Below are positions 28,617-35,933 of a DNA stretch of 54,252 nucleotides, in pieces. The notes beneath the pieces were generated by a model. The model did no database searches, was not told the origin of the DNA, and worked only from the letters and a program-made list of their open reading frames with translations. The position numbers and the translations under genes were made by a program. The stretch lies in IMG/VR virus record IMGVR_UViG_3300038549_000013, positions 1 to 54,252 of that record; one strand, 5' to 3'. Position 1 is the first letter of the stretch. Every line of letters begins with the position of its first letter. Origin of the DNA: a virus.

Positions 28617-28970
28617 GCGGTGCCGTGTACGTAGTTTCCGAGGGATGAGTTTTTTCAGGCAAAAGCATTCACTGATCCTTAGGGAACCCCCACTGTCCGG
28701 GGTCCGGCTGCCGCTGTGGATCAGGGCATGGTGCTTGGTTCAGGTGGACTTGGCAGCGCAATTCGCAGATCCGTTCGCCTCCATGGCACTCGGACGGTCC
28801 CCACCGGCGGGAAGCTCCCGCGGGCTTTGTTCCACTAACCTGCTTTCAGCCTGTAGGCTCCTGCGCCCTCAAGCTCGGTCGGATCAGGCCCGACGCTGCC
28901 AATACACTCGGTTTGTATCGCTCGCGTATGCGTTTGGAGCGCCCGACTGACGGGAACAGCAGATCAGAGT

Positions 28971-29000
28971 GGAACTTGGGCAGGGGCTGGGGCATCATAT
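28971..29000 (+). promoter_or_regulatory. possible ECF-sigma promoter
   Basis: GGAACTT (28971-28977), 17 bases, TCATAT (28995-29000). GGAACTT is the -35 element typical of ECF sigma factors, and the phage encodes one at 15752. A transcript would run about 95 bases to the terminator at 29099, like the lambda late promoter. Single occurrence; tentative. Confidence 0.25.
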
Positions 29001-29098
29001 GCACCGGGACCATGTCGCGGTCTCACCGTGGCTCGGACTGCTGTTACAGACGGCCACTGCCGCAGGAGCTTTCGTCGGCTCACTGCGGTGTTGAAATC

Positions 29099-29137
29099 AT
29101 ACCCGCTAGTTGCGCAAGTGGCTAGCGGGTATTTTTT
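29099..29137 (+). terminator. rho-independent terminator
   Basis: ATACCCGCTAG (29099-29109) pairs perfectly with CTAGCGGGTAT (29122-29132) across a 12-base loop, and six T residues end the stem. There is no T run on the other strand, so it works rightwards only. It stands between the leader region and the late operon. Confidence 0.92.
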
Positions 29138-29157
29138 CGCCCACGTCAAGGGCAATC

Positions 29158-29166
29158 TGCTACTAT
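29158..29166 (+). promoter_or_regulatory. extended -10 promoter of the late operon
   Basis: TGCTACTAT has the TGn extension plus TACTAT hexamer (29161-29166). No -35 match lies at the usual distance, so the extension or an activator would be needed. Transcription would begin near 29173, just before the leader peptide. Confidence 0.4.
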
Positions 29167-29173
29167 TTGCAGC

Positions 29174-29200
29174 ATGAATCGAAGTGCTGAGAATCCCTGA
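29174..29200 (+). CDS. eight-codon leader ORF
   Basis: ATG at 29174 reads MNRSAENP and stops in TGATG, overlapping the ATG of the next gene by one base. No ribosome site is seen in front of it; it may be leaderless from the promoter at 29161. It probably couples translation of the HTH gene. Confidence 0.3.
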   Translation: MNRSAENP

Positions 29201-29565
29201 TGGCTGGCCGCAACTACACGTCGCATCGTCCAAAAGCGCATGCCATCCACGACGAATTCCAAGACCGCTGGATATTCATCGAGCCGGTTGTGATGGGCAG
29301 TCGCGAGCAGGAGTTCATGCGCCGTTTCGCCGCCGGCCGCAGCATGCAACAGATAGCCCATGAGATGGGCGTGTCGGAGCGCACTGCCAGCAGCTTTTCG
29401 ACAGACCTGCAGTTCAAATTTCAGGTGACAGGGGTGCGCAAGCTGTTCCTGATCGCCATTCAGCTCTACCCAAGAGCTGCCACTATCGGAGGGCGCGCCA
29501 GATACAGCACCCGGGAGCCGTCTACAGTAAATGCGCCCGGAACTGCCCCGAGGCGCGCTCTCTGA
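29200..29565 (+). CDS. LuxR/GerE-type HTH protein
   Basis: One hundred and twenty-one residues. SREQEFMRRFAAGRSMQQIA followed by HEMGVSERTASSFSTDLQFK (about 35-75) is a LuxR-type four-helix HTH, and VRKLFLIAIQL matches the last helix. There is no response-regulator receiver domain, so it acts as a stand-alone DNA binder. As first gene of the late operon it could adjust late transcription. The last 30 residues look less natural and may be unstructured. Confidence 0.65.
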   Translation: MAGRNYTSHRPKAHAIHDEFQDRWIFIEPVVMGSREQEFMRRFAAGRSMQQIAHEMGVSERTASSFSTDLQFKFQVTGVRKLFLIAIQLYPRAATIGGRARYSTREPSTVNAPGTAPRRAL

Positions 29566-29587
29566 CCCTTCCACCAGAGATCCGAGC

Positions 29588-30016
29588 ATGAAGAAAATCG
29601 CAGGCGAATCGGAAATCAATCTCTATGGCTGGATTCTATTGGCCATTGTGTTTTTGCTGGGCATTGGAATTGGCGTAGCTGCTTCGGCTCAAGATGCGCA
29701 GTCGTTGGCTCCTGTGGATCCTGCCTTGAGCCCCCGCCAAACCTCACGGCTCACCATCGAGTGGGCCGAGGTGTCGGACATCAAGAAGCTCGAGGACAAG
29801 GCCATTGAGATCCTGCGCCGCACTGGCGCCGTCACTGGCGAGCGCATGACGCTCCAAGAGGCGCGTGCGTACGTGAGGCTAGGCGAGGATGGCCAGCCAA
29901 ATGCGAACGGCTGGACGAACATCGCAGTTTGCCTGGAGTTGGTTGCGACTGACCGCTTGCGAGGGATCGTGCAGGCCAAGGTCGAGCGGGTGCAAATCGA
30001 GCGGGTGACGCCATGA
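29588..30016 (+). CDS. membrane-anchored phage protein
   Basis: One hundred and forty-two residues from ATG at 29588. INLYGWILLAIVFLLGIGIG (residues 10-29) is a membrane helix, ASAQDAQ could be a signal-cleavage region, and the rest is a soluble domain with heptad-like stretch (KKLEDKAIEILRRTGAV). Likely faces the periplasm. Unknown role. Confidence 0.55.
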   Translation: MKKIAGESEINLYGWILLAIVFLLGIGIGVAASAQDAQSLAPVDPALSPRQTSRLTIEWAEVSDIKKLEDKAIEILRRTGAVTGERMTLQEARAYVRLGEDGQPNANGWTNIAVCLELVATDRLRGIVQAKVERVQIERVTP

Positions 30017-30537
30017 GCTCGCCCGTGCTCGTACGGACGGATATCCAGCGCCGGGCGCTGGAGGATCTTGTCTCAGGGCAGACCGTGGCCCAGATCGCAT
30101 TTAGGCGCGGCTGCACCTCGGAGGTCGTCTACGCGCAGCTGACCAGAGTGAAGCGAGCCAACAAGCTCGGCACCATTGACGACCTGCAGGCTGCCGCTCG
30201 CGCCCGTGGAGTTGCGTTTGCCGAGGGCAAGTACAGAGGCGGCAACACCAGCAAGCGTCCTCCTGCGGATGTCCTGGAGCGCTACGCCGGCATGCTCGAG
30301 CGCCGTGAGATCAGCCGCGCGCAGGTGGCCAGGGAGTTTGGCGTCTCGCTGTCGACGCTGAGGCGCTGGCTTCCGACGGCGGGCAATGATGAGCCTGCAG
30401 TCATCAAAAAGCCCGATATCCGCGAGTCGTTGGCCAAGCCTCTACCGCTCATCGACCGGGAGGCGCGCAGCCGGGAAAGGCGACATCGCGAGCTAGCCAA
30501 GCGCGCGGCGCTCCGGGCAGAGATGGCGGGCAACTGA
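30013..30537 (+). CDS. protein with two HTH modules
   Basis: One hundred and seventy-four residues. First module: DIQRRALEDLVSGQTVAQIA (about 10-29) then FRRGCTSEVVYAQLTRVKR. Second: EISRAQVAREFGVSLSTLRR near 98-117. The C-terminus is a basic helix. Two HTHs plus the nearby terminase genes fit a DNA-binding structural or regulatory protein; it might recognise the packaging region. ATGA overlap upstream. Confidence 0.6.
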   Translation: MSSPVLVRTDIQRRALEDLVSGQTVAQIAFRRGCTSEVVYAQLTRVKRANKLGTIDDLQAAARARGVAFAEGKYRGGNTSKRPPADVLERYAGMLERREISRAQVAREFGVSLSTLRRWLPTAGNDEPAVIKKPDIRESLAKPLPLIDREARSRERRHRELAKRAALRAEMAGN

Positions 30538-30540
30538 TCC

Positions 30541-30822
30541 ATGGCCAGACCTAGAGTCATCAGCGACGACATGCGCGCTCGGATACTGGCGGTGATCGAG
30601 CTGCGCAGCAAGCTACCGAGTGACCAAGAGCTAGCGGCGGAGGCCGGCGTGACGCGATCGGCAATCCGCCAGTTTGTGCTGTGGCATCGCGGACAGACGA
30701 CGGTCCAGAAAAGGCGGGCAAAAAGATCAGAGTTAATAGCATCTTGTGCAGTTTCAGGCGCTGAAAGTGCATGTATGATCGGGTGTCATGACCGATCTGA
30801 CGAGACAATTGCAGGGCCGTGA
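30541..30822 (+). CDS. small HTH protein
   Basis: Ninety-three residues. MRARILAVIELRSKLPSDQE and LAAEAGVTRSAIRQFVLWHR make an HTH like that of the 35583 product. The final third overlaps the start of the next gene in another frame and its composition is odd, so translation may really end earlier in related phages. Confidence 0.5.
   Translation: MARPRVISDDMRARILAVIELRSKLPSDQELAAEAGVTRSAIRQFVLWHRGQTTVQKRRAKRSELIASCAVSGAESACMIGCHDRSDETIAGP
30752..30779 (+). promoter_or_regulatory. weak promoter with dyad
   Basis: TTTCAG-GCG-CTGAAA (30752-30766) is a 6-base inverted repeat, and TATGAT (30774-30779) is a good -10 hexamer. TTTCAG can serve as a poor -35 with a 16-base spacer. The ATG at 30788 is only eight bases further, so the message would be nearly leaderless. 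Confidence 0.3.
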
Positions 30823-31021
30823 GATTGCAGATTTATCCTGCAACGGGACCACGCTGCTGATTCGGACCAAGTGCGGAACTGACATCACCGTACGCTGGGT
30901 CGATCACAACGGCGTCGCCATCAAGGGCAAGCCGATCATAGCCAGCAAGGGCTTTCGGCTGAATTGCCGGGACTTCAGCGGTCTGGTCTACGGTCCAGTG
31001 ACCAGCGGTATCAGGAGATGA
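30788..31021 (+). CDS. phage hypothetical protein
   Basis: Seventy-seven residues: LTRQLQGREIADLSCNGTTL, LIRTKCGTDITVRWVDHNGV, IIASKGFRLNCRDFSGLVYG. A beta-rich small protein. It overlaps the previous frame by 35 bases and sits under its own weak promoter. No family known. Confidence 0.5.
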   Translation: MTDLTRQLQGREIADLSCNGTTLLIRTKCGTDITVRWVDHNGVAIKGKPIIASKGFRLNCRDFSGLVYGPVTSGIRR

Positions 31022-31022
31022 C

Positions 31023-31448
31023 GTGGCGAGCTATCAGAAGCACCAGGACTTCGTAGAGCAGGTACTCAAGGGCGTTCACAATTTCAGCAGTCACACGCTG
31101 AAGATGTCCTTGCATAACACCGCTCCGACCGTAACCAACACGGTCTTCGCCAACCTGACTGAGATCAGTGCTGGCAATGGCTATTCAGCGGGCGGCGCCA
31201 CGCTGGACAGCGTGACCCTGAGCGAAACATCAGGCACTGCGAAGGTCGTGATTGCCGACGAGGTAATCACGGCATCAGGCGGCAGCATCGGCCCCTTCAG
31301 ATACCCTGATTTCTACAACGACACTCCAACTTCGCCAGCTGACCCGCTGATCTGTTTCTTCGACTACGGGTCGTCGATCACTCTTGCGGACACCGAAACT
31401 TTCACGGCCGACCTGTCAGATTCAAATGGCCTTTTCCAGCTTGTTTGA
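31023..31448 (+). CDS. phage structural-type hypothetical protein
   Basis: One hundred and forty-one residues from GTG at 31023. SYQKHQDFVEQVLKGVHNFS opens a plan familiar from podo- and siphophages (K..FVE...KGVHN), followed by HTLKMSLHNTAPTVTNTVFA and beta-rich Thr/Gly/Ala sequence. Probably a minor virion component; role unknown. Confidence 0.65.
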   Translation: MASYQKHQDFVEQVLKGVHNFSSHTLKMSLHNTAPTVTNTVFANLTEISAGNGYSAGGATLDSVTLSETSGTAKVVIADEVITASGGSIGPFRYPDFYNDTPTSPADPLICFFDYGSSITLADTETFTADLSDSNGLFQLV

Positions 31449-31500
31449 AAATTTGTGAGCAACCGGAACAGTCAAGGCATCTAGTGAGCAGGTTTCAGAA

Positions 31501-31785
31501 ATGAGCGATCCGACAGCATTGATCCGAAAGACCGCCGGGGACACCTCGGCCCTCGACGCCGTGCGCAATCGCTACGCCGACCTCTGCAAGCTGCGAGACG
31601 CGGCGAATGCCAAGGCCGGCGACCTGCAGGCAAAGCTCGATGCGGCCAACCTGCGGGCTGAGACGGCGCGACGCGAGGCCAACGAGTACGCAGCGCAGAT
31701 CCAGAACATCCGCGGCGGCGGTGAGAACTGGCTCGCGCTCAAGAAGGAGATCGGCCAGCTCGCGCGAATGCTGGGCGGTCTGTGA
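31501..31785 (+). CDS. coiled-coil phage protein
   Basis: Ninety-four residues. Long heptads from about 18 to 70 (LCKLRDAANAKAGDLQAKLD, AANLRAETARREANEYAAQI) form a coiled coil; the end (GENWLALKKEIGQLARML) is helical. Located just before putative head-fibre genes. The 52 bases in front of it hold no clear signal. Confidence 0.55.
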   Translation: MSDPTALIRKTAGDTSALDAVRNRYADLCKLRDAANAKAGDLQAKLDAANLRAETARREANEYAAQIQNIRGGGENWLALKKEIGQLARMLGGL

Positions 31786-31789
31786 TCGC

Positions 31790-32440
31790 ATGCCGCGAGC
31801 CCTTCGCATTGGCCATGCCCTGACGAGCTACGACACGTCGTTTCCGGCGACAGAGAATCCCCTGTCTCAGTCGAGTCGGTGGCGCGTAGGCGGCGTGACT
31901 GGCTTCTACCGCAATCCTCGCACCACATCGGGCCGGTGCTTTGCCGCATCGTTCGTGACGCCCGACGAGTACGACGACTGCCTTGCGCATTTGCAGGGGC
32001 ATGCAATCTCCGCCAACCACTACGTCGAGGGCACCATCTACCGCGAGAGCGGATACGACACGCCGGGTGCCACGCATGAGGTGGGGCTATACCTGCGCAT
32101 GACGATCGGCGAGGAGTTCGTATCCGGCTACGAGTTCCTGTTCGAGGCTCAGGGATCGTTTCAGGTCGTACGGTGGGAGGGTACGCACCACACCATCGAC
32201 AACTTTTTCACCGGCATCGATGTCAGCGGGAGCAGCCCCGGCGCGCTCTCGCATGGCGATGTGGTTCGGGTGGAGGTGGTTGACGACGAATTCGCGGCAC
32301 TGCTCAACGGCGTGGAGTTCGCGAGCTTCACGGACGACACCTTCTCCACTGGCAGCCCTGGGCTTGGCTTCTTTGTTCGCGAGGGCAGCACGACGCCCGC
32401 GAATTACTGCTTCTCGCGTTGGCGAGCAGGAGCTGCATAG
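31790..32440 (+). CDS. lectin-fold-like phage structural protein
   Basis: Two hundred and sixteen residues. The beta-sandwich pattern with phrases EFVSGYEFLFEAQGSFQVVR, GDVVRVEVVDDEFAALLNGV and TFSTGSPGLGFFVREG resembles concanavalin-type jelly rolls (alternating strands and a G-x-P-G-x-G-F end), used by phages for surface binding. A decoration or fibre role is inferred from fold and place. Confidence 0.55.
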   Translation: MPRALRIGHALTSYDTSFPATENPLSQSSRWRVGGVTGFYRNPRTTSGRCFAASFVTPDEYDDCLAHLQGHAISANHYVEGTIYRESGYDTPGATHEVGLYLRMTIGEEFVSGYEFLFEAQGSFQVVRWEGTHHTIDNFFTGIDVSGSSPGALSHGDVVRVEVVDDEFAALLNGVEFASFTDDTFSTGSPGLGFFVREGSTTPANYCFSRWRAGAA

Positions 32441-33004
32441 ATGCGCGTCTACGTCATGCCGATGATTGGCACGGGCGGCTACCAGAATCCCAAGCGGCCG
32501 AAGTACTCGACCGCCATGGGCGCGTACAGCTTTTCGCAGTACACGCCCGACATGGTGTGCACGGTCGCATGCGACCCGAGCGTAGGGCAGCAGACTGCGA
32601 TCGCGCTGGATGCCCAAGTGATCAACTACCCATCCAACCTGGACAGCCTTGTGGTGCTCGGCGCTCTGCTGGGATTCTCGAACGCGCACGAGTCCTACAA
32701 CATCCCCTGTAACTGGCTGGTGATCGGGATGAGCTATCGCGTGGTGGCGCGGCGCGTGTTCACGACCATGGCCCTTGCTCACCGGATGTTTGCCAATGGT
32801 GAGCAGTTGAGGTCCATCGACCTCGAGGACCCAATCAGCGACTACCAAACGGATGCCCTTGCGGCCTTCTACCAATCCATCGATGACCTTGGATTGAGCG
32901 CCGCGGGGATCTCAAACGATGACACCCTGCGCGTGGCTATCGGTAAGGTCGTAGAGCAGGCCGACGAGACCGAGTTCGACTTTGGGGCCATCGGCACCGT
33001 ATGA
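32441..33004 (+). CDS. phage protein, first of a tandem paralog pair
   Basis: One hundred and eighty-seven residues starting MRVYVMPMIGTGGYQNPKRP and KYSTAMGAYS. Start, length and internal order match the next gene (VRAYLMPTITQAEGRYTAKR, GKYV), so the two arose by duplication. Such proteins occur among virion genes of several phages; function unknown. Confidence 0.6.
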   Translation: MRVYVMPMIGTGGYQNPKRPKYSTAMGAYSFSQYTPDMVCTVACDPSVGQQTAIALDAQVINYPSNLDSLVVLGALLGFSNAHESYNIPCNWLVIGMSYRVVARRVFTTMALAHRMFANGEQLRSIDLEDPISDYQTDALAAFYQSIDDLGLSAAGISNDDTLRVAIGKVVEQADETEFDFGAIGTV

Positions 33005-33570
33005 CCGTGCGCGCGTACCTCATGCCCACGATCACGCAGGCCGAGGGCCGGTACACAGCCAAGCGCGGCAAATACGTGCGGCTGCTGTCCAACAGCGCTG
33101 TCATCCACTACGGCCCCGAGCCGTACTGCATCGTCATCTCGGACGTGGATGCCACACAGCATACCAACGTGATGGCAAACGCTGATGTCCGGGCACTCCC
33201 GGCAAACCTGGACGGGACCATAACCAATGGCACGCGCACAACGATCGTGAACGCGCTGGAGGCGGCGAACATCCCTGCGCAATGGGTCTCCAACGGGATG
33301 ACGTTCCGCGTGTTCCTGCGCTGCCTCGTTGGAGTATTTCGCATCCTGCAGGGAGTGCACGGGCGCAAGTTTCGACTGCTGCAAGCTGCGCTGAATGACC
33401 CGCTGAGCTCGCTACCGGCCAACGTCCGCCAAGCGCTGCAAGAGATCGCGCAGTCGATGAGCCTTGACACGACAGGGATCACGGCCAGCACCACATTGCG
33501 CGCAGCGCTGACGGCGCTAGGTAATCAGTTTGCTGACCGTCCAGTGCATTACTCTGGGGTGTCGCTGTAG
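33001..33570 (+). CDS. phage protein, second of a tandem paralog pair
   Basis: One hundred and eighty-nine residues. Shared with the upstream gene: the AYLMPTI opening, the K+G/PKY motif near 20-30, NLD.....G in the middle, and a helical end. It ATGA-overlaps the first copy. The C-terminal part (ALQEIAQSMSLDTTGITAST) is helical. Confidence 0.6.
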   Translation: MTVRAYLMPTITQAEGRYTAKRGKYVRLLSNSAVIHYGPEPYCIVISDVDATQHTNVMANADVRALPANLDGTITNGTRTTIVNALEAANIPAQWVSNGMTFRVFLRCLVGVFRILQGVHGRKFRLLQAALNDPLSSLPANVRQALQEIAQSMSLDTTGITASTTLRAALTALGNQFADRPVHYSGVSL

Positions 33571-34682
33571 TGGCCAGCGACAACTTCAACCGAGCCAACG
33601 AGAGCCCCATTGCCTCGCCATGGGGAGCGTGGGGCAGCTTTGGGACTTGCAGGCTGGTATCCAACGCATTGCGCAACTCTGCCGGCTCAGACTCTGAGAG
33701 CGGCACGCTGTACGGCTCGAGCAGCGCCCAGTCCTCGCAGCTCGACTATGTGAGCGGCACCACTGACGGCGGGCCGGCGCTCCACTGCGGCACTGGGCCA
33801 GATGGCTATCTTGTCACCGCATACAACGCCGTCGAGGTGTTCATTTTCCGCGTGGACGACGGCGGCTACACCGAACTCGGCCATGCCACCGGCGTGTACA
33901 CGGCCGGACAGGCCAATCGCATTCGCCGAAGCGGCGGCGACCTGATCTACAGCAAGAACGGCTCGGACCTTTTCTCGGTCAGCGACAGCACCTACACGGG
34001 CGGGAGTCCCGGCGCCTTTTCTTATGCTGGCGATCTCATTCAGGACAACTGGACAGATGGTGCATCCAGCGCCGCGTACACGCTGACAGCTGAGCAAGGA
34101 TCGTACGCACTCACGGGGCAGGCTACTGGGCTGCGTGCAGCTCGTCGCATCACCGCCACACAGGGCAGCTATGCCCTCAATGGCCAAGCTGTGGCACTGC
34201 GCATGGGGCGCGCCTCACTCACCGCTGCACAGGGCTCGTATGCCCTCAACGGCCAGTCTGTGACGCTCACCGGCCCCGAGGTCAGCTACTCGCTCACCAT
34301 GGAGCAAGGCAGCTACGCCTACACCGGATCGGATGCGGCAGTGGACAGCGAGATCAACATTGAGTCCGGCAGCTACGCGCTCAATGGCAACGACGTTGCA
34401 CTGCGCGTCGGTCGAAAGACATCGATGGCTCAGGGCAGCTACAGCCTCAACGGCCAGGCGCTCGCCATTCGAGTCGCGCGCACCATGACCATGGGGCAGG
34501 GCAGCTATGCGCTGAGCGGCCAGAGCGTCCAGTTGACGCAGCATGACCCCACGCCCGTGATCACCATGGAGACTGGCTCCTACACGCTGGATGGCCGCCA
34601 GGTGGCGCTATTCGGTCCTGGCGGCAGCAATGCCTATATCACCTACAGACCTAACGATCCCTTTGGCTGGTGGAGACCATGA
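33570..34682 (+). CDS. repeat-containing surface/fibre-like protein
   Basis: Three hundred and seventy residues from GTG at 33570. Residues 1-165 form a lectin-like module (DNFNRANESPIASPWGAWGS at the front is typical of phage jelly rolls). From about 170 to 350 come seven or eight copies of a 22-26-residue unit with QGSYALNGQ.V.L at its core. These short beta repeats are probably a stalk. It ends in an aromatic PFGWWRP motif. Likely a head fibre or decoration. Confidence 0.65.
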   Translation: MASDNFNRANESPIASPWGAWGSFGTCRLVSNALRNSAGSDSESGTLYGSSSAQSSQLDYVSGTTDGGPALHCGTGPDGYLVTAYNAVEVFIFRVDDGGYTELGHATGVYTAGQANRIRRSGGDLIYSKNGSDLFSVSDSTYTGGSPGAFSYAGDLIQDNWTDGASSAAYTLTAEQGSYALTGQATGLRAARRITATQGSYALNGQAVALRMGRASLTAAQGSYALNGQSVTLTGPEVSYSLTMEQGSYAYTGSDAAVDSEINIESGSYALNGNDVALRVGRKTSMAQGSYSLNGQALAIRVARTMTMGQGSYALSGQSVQLTQHDPTPVITMETGSYTLDGRQVALFGPGGSNAYITYRPNDPFGWWRP

Positions 34683-35011
34683 GCGAAACATATTGCGCAA
34701 CCGGCTCGGCTGCTGCTGACAACGCCGTTGTGTTCACGGTGCCATTGGGCGCATGTGAGACTTTCGACACCTTCCAGATCGGCAGTACCGCTGGAGCAAT
34801 GGATGTGTTTGGGTCTGGAGACGGCACCACTTTCCTGAGTGACGCCATCGCGATGATCGACCTGAATTCGACAACGCCAGCAACTGCTGTAGTTGAAACC
34901 ACGGCAGGCAAGCATTTCGGTTTCCGTGGCAAGTACCGTGCGATTCGGGTGCTGCAGAAGGGCGTGACAGCAGTCGTTGGCGCTTACCTCAACGCCTATC
35001 AGGCGCCTTGA
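34679..35011 (+). CDS. small beta-rich phage protein
   Basis: One hundred and ten residues from ATG at 34679 (ATGA overlap). AVVFTVPLGACETFDTFQIG, GSGDGTTFLSDAIAMIDLNS and FGFRGKYRAIRVLQKGVTAV are strand-like. It probably works with the repeat protein before it. Unknown family. Confidence 0.55.
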   Translation: MSETYCATGSAAADNAVVFTVPLGACETFDTFQIGSTAGAMDVFGSGDGTTFLSDAIAMIDLNSTTPATAVVETTAGKHFGFRGKYRAIRVLQKGVTAVVGAYLNAYQAP

Positions 35012-35014
35012 TTC

Positions 35015-35461
35015 ATGCCAGCTGGACGACCAAGCGGCTTCGACCCGGCCATGTGCGCTGTGGCGAAACTACTCACAAAGAACGGCGCCACCGATCGCGA
35101 GGTGGCTGAGAGCCTTGGAGTTTCAGAGAGCACCGTCCACATCTGGAAGCGCGAGCATCCAGAATTCCTACAGTCCCTAAGGCTGGGTAAGGACGAGGCT
35201 GACGATCGTGTCGTCCAGAGCCTTTACCGTCGAGCTACAGGCTACAGCTTCGACAGCGAGAAGATCTTCCCGCCCAAGACCGGCAAGAAGCCAATCCGAG
35301 TCCCCTACGTCGAGCACATCCCTCCCGACGTGACAGCATGCATTTTCTGGCTCAAGAACCGCCGCCGCGAGGAGTGGCGCGATCGGCATGAACTGACATC
35401 GCCGGATGCGGTGTCTTTGCTGGACGTGCTCAAAGCGTTGGCAGAGAGGCTGCCGGTATGA
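35015..35461 (+). CDS. terS: terminase small subunit
   Basis: One hundred and forty-eight residues. GRPSGFDPAMCAVAKLLTKN, GATDREVAESLGVSESTVHI (HTH), WKREHPEFLQSLRLGKDEAD, then YVEHIPPDVTACIFWLKNRR and EEWRDRHE give the phage small-terminase plan. It recognises phage DNA at pac or cos and feeds it to the large subunit three genes on. The position immediately before terL agrees. Confidence 0.85.
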   Translation: MPAGRPSGFDPAMCAVAKLLTKNGATDREVAESLGVSESTVHIWKREHPEFLQSLRLGKDEADDRVVQSLYRRATGYSFDSEKIFPPKTGKKPIRVPYVEHIPPDVTACIFWLKNRRREEWRDRHELTSPDAVSLLDVLKALAERLPV

Positions 35462-35604
35462 GCATCGCTGCTTGGCCAACATCCGCCGTACAGAGCGCAG
35501 TGCAAGGCAGGCATAACTCTTTCATGAGCGGATCGATGTATGGCCGGCCCGTGTATCTCGCAATCGTCCAGGGGAGTCAGCGATGCCCGCCAAGCGCAAA
35601 GTAA
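35458..35604 (+). CDS. possible 48-codon ORF
   Basis: ATG overlaps the terS stop (ATGA) and the frame runs into the start of the next gene, overlapping it by 22 bases. The composition is Ser/Gly/Tyr-rich with no motif. Start context suits coupling, but the peptide is not convincing by itself. Confidence 0.35.
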   Translation: MSIAAWPTSAVQSAVQGRHNSFMSGSMYGRPVYLAIVQGSQRCPPSAK

Positions 35605-35933
35605 CCGATGGCCACGCCCAGCTGTTCGCGTTGGTGTTCTTTGCTCGCCAGCAGATCCCAACGGACAAGGAGCTCGCGAAGCTCTCGGGCTGTGCTCCTG
35701 AGACCGTGCGCAACTACATGCGCATGATGAGACAAATGTCTGTCGGTTCGCGTGCGGCGCCGGCAGGTACGATGTCGATCGATGGCTGCCTTGCCGAACT
35801 CAGTAATCACACCCGAGGTCCAGAAATGCCTGGACCGCTGGTACCCATTGGCCGCAGCAGGGCAGACGCTCGAGAGCGGGCTGCGCGGGCATCCGAGACA
35901 GGATGCGCTGGTCAGGGAGCAGCGGCGGTTTAA
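35583..35933 (+). CDS. HTH protein overlapping terL
   Basis: One hundred and sixteen residues from ATG at 35583 (GGGGAG six bases upstream). Residues 1-50 are an HTH (DGHAQLFALVFFARQQIPTD, KELAKLSGCAPETVRNYMRM). The remaining part overlaps the large-terminase frame by 152 bases and has shadow-like composition, so the ancestral gene may have ended sooner. It might regulate terminase translation or act with terS. Confidence 0.5.
   Translation: MPAKRKVTDGHAQLFALVFFARQQIPTDKELAKLSGCAPETVRNYMRMMRQMSVGSRAAPAGTMSIDGCLAELSNHTRGPEMPGPLVPIGRSRADARERAARASETGCAGQGAAAV

Larger units (their letters stand above)
28640..29137 (+). ncRNA. candidate structured non-coding RNA or late leader
   Basis: About 500 bases with no convincing gene, in a genome where gaps rarely exceed 30. 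It holds many short complementary stems: CTGATCC (28672-28678) with GGATCAG (28718-28724), enclosing GGA-a-CCCC (28683-28690) with GGGGTCC (28699-28705); GCGGGA-AGC-TCCCGC near 28808-28822; AGCC-TGTA-GGCT near 28850; GTCGG with CCGAC near 28880; ATACA with TGTAT near 28905. It ends in the terminator at 29099-29137. The 5' end is uncertain. G+C-rich DNA forms chance stems, so covariation is needed. Confidence 0.35.

Noticed and set aside
28645-28950. A 102-codon plus-strand frame across the hairpin-rich gap
   Set aside because: Shadow-like composition rich in Ser, Arg, Cys and Leu, ribosome site only two bases from the ATG, and no resemblance to a known family. I favour a non-coding role, but the point should be tested.
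28546-29173. tRNA gene in the large gap
   Set aside because: I looked for a cloverleaf with a GTTC-like T arm and a paired acceptor stem and did not find one; none was recognised elsewhere in the window either.
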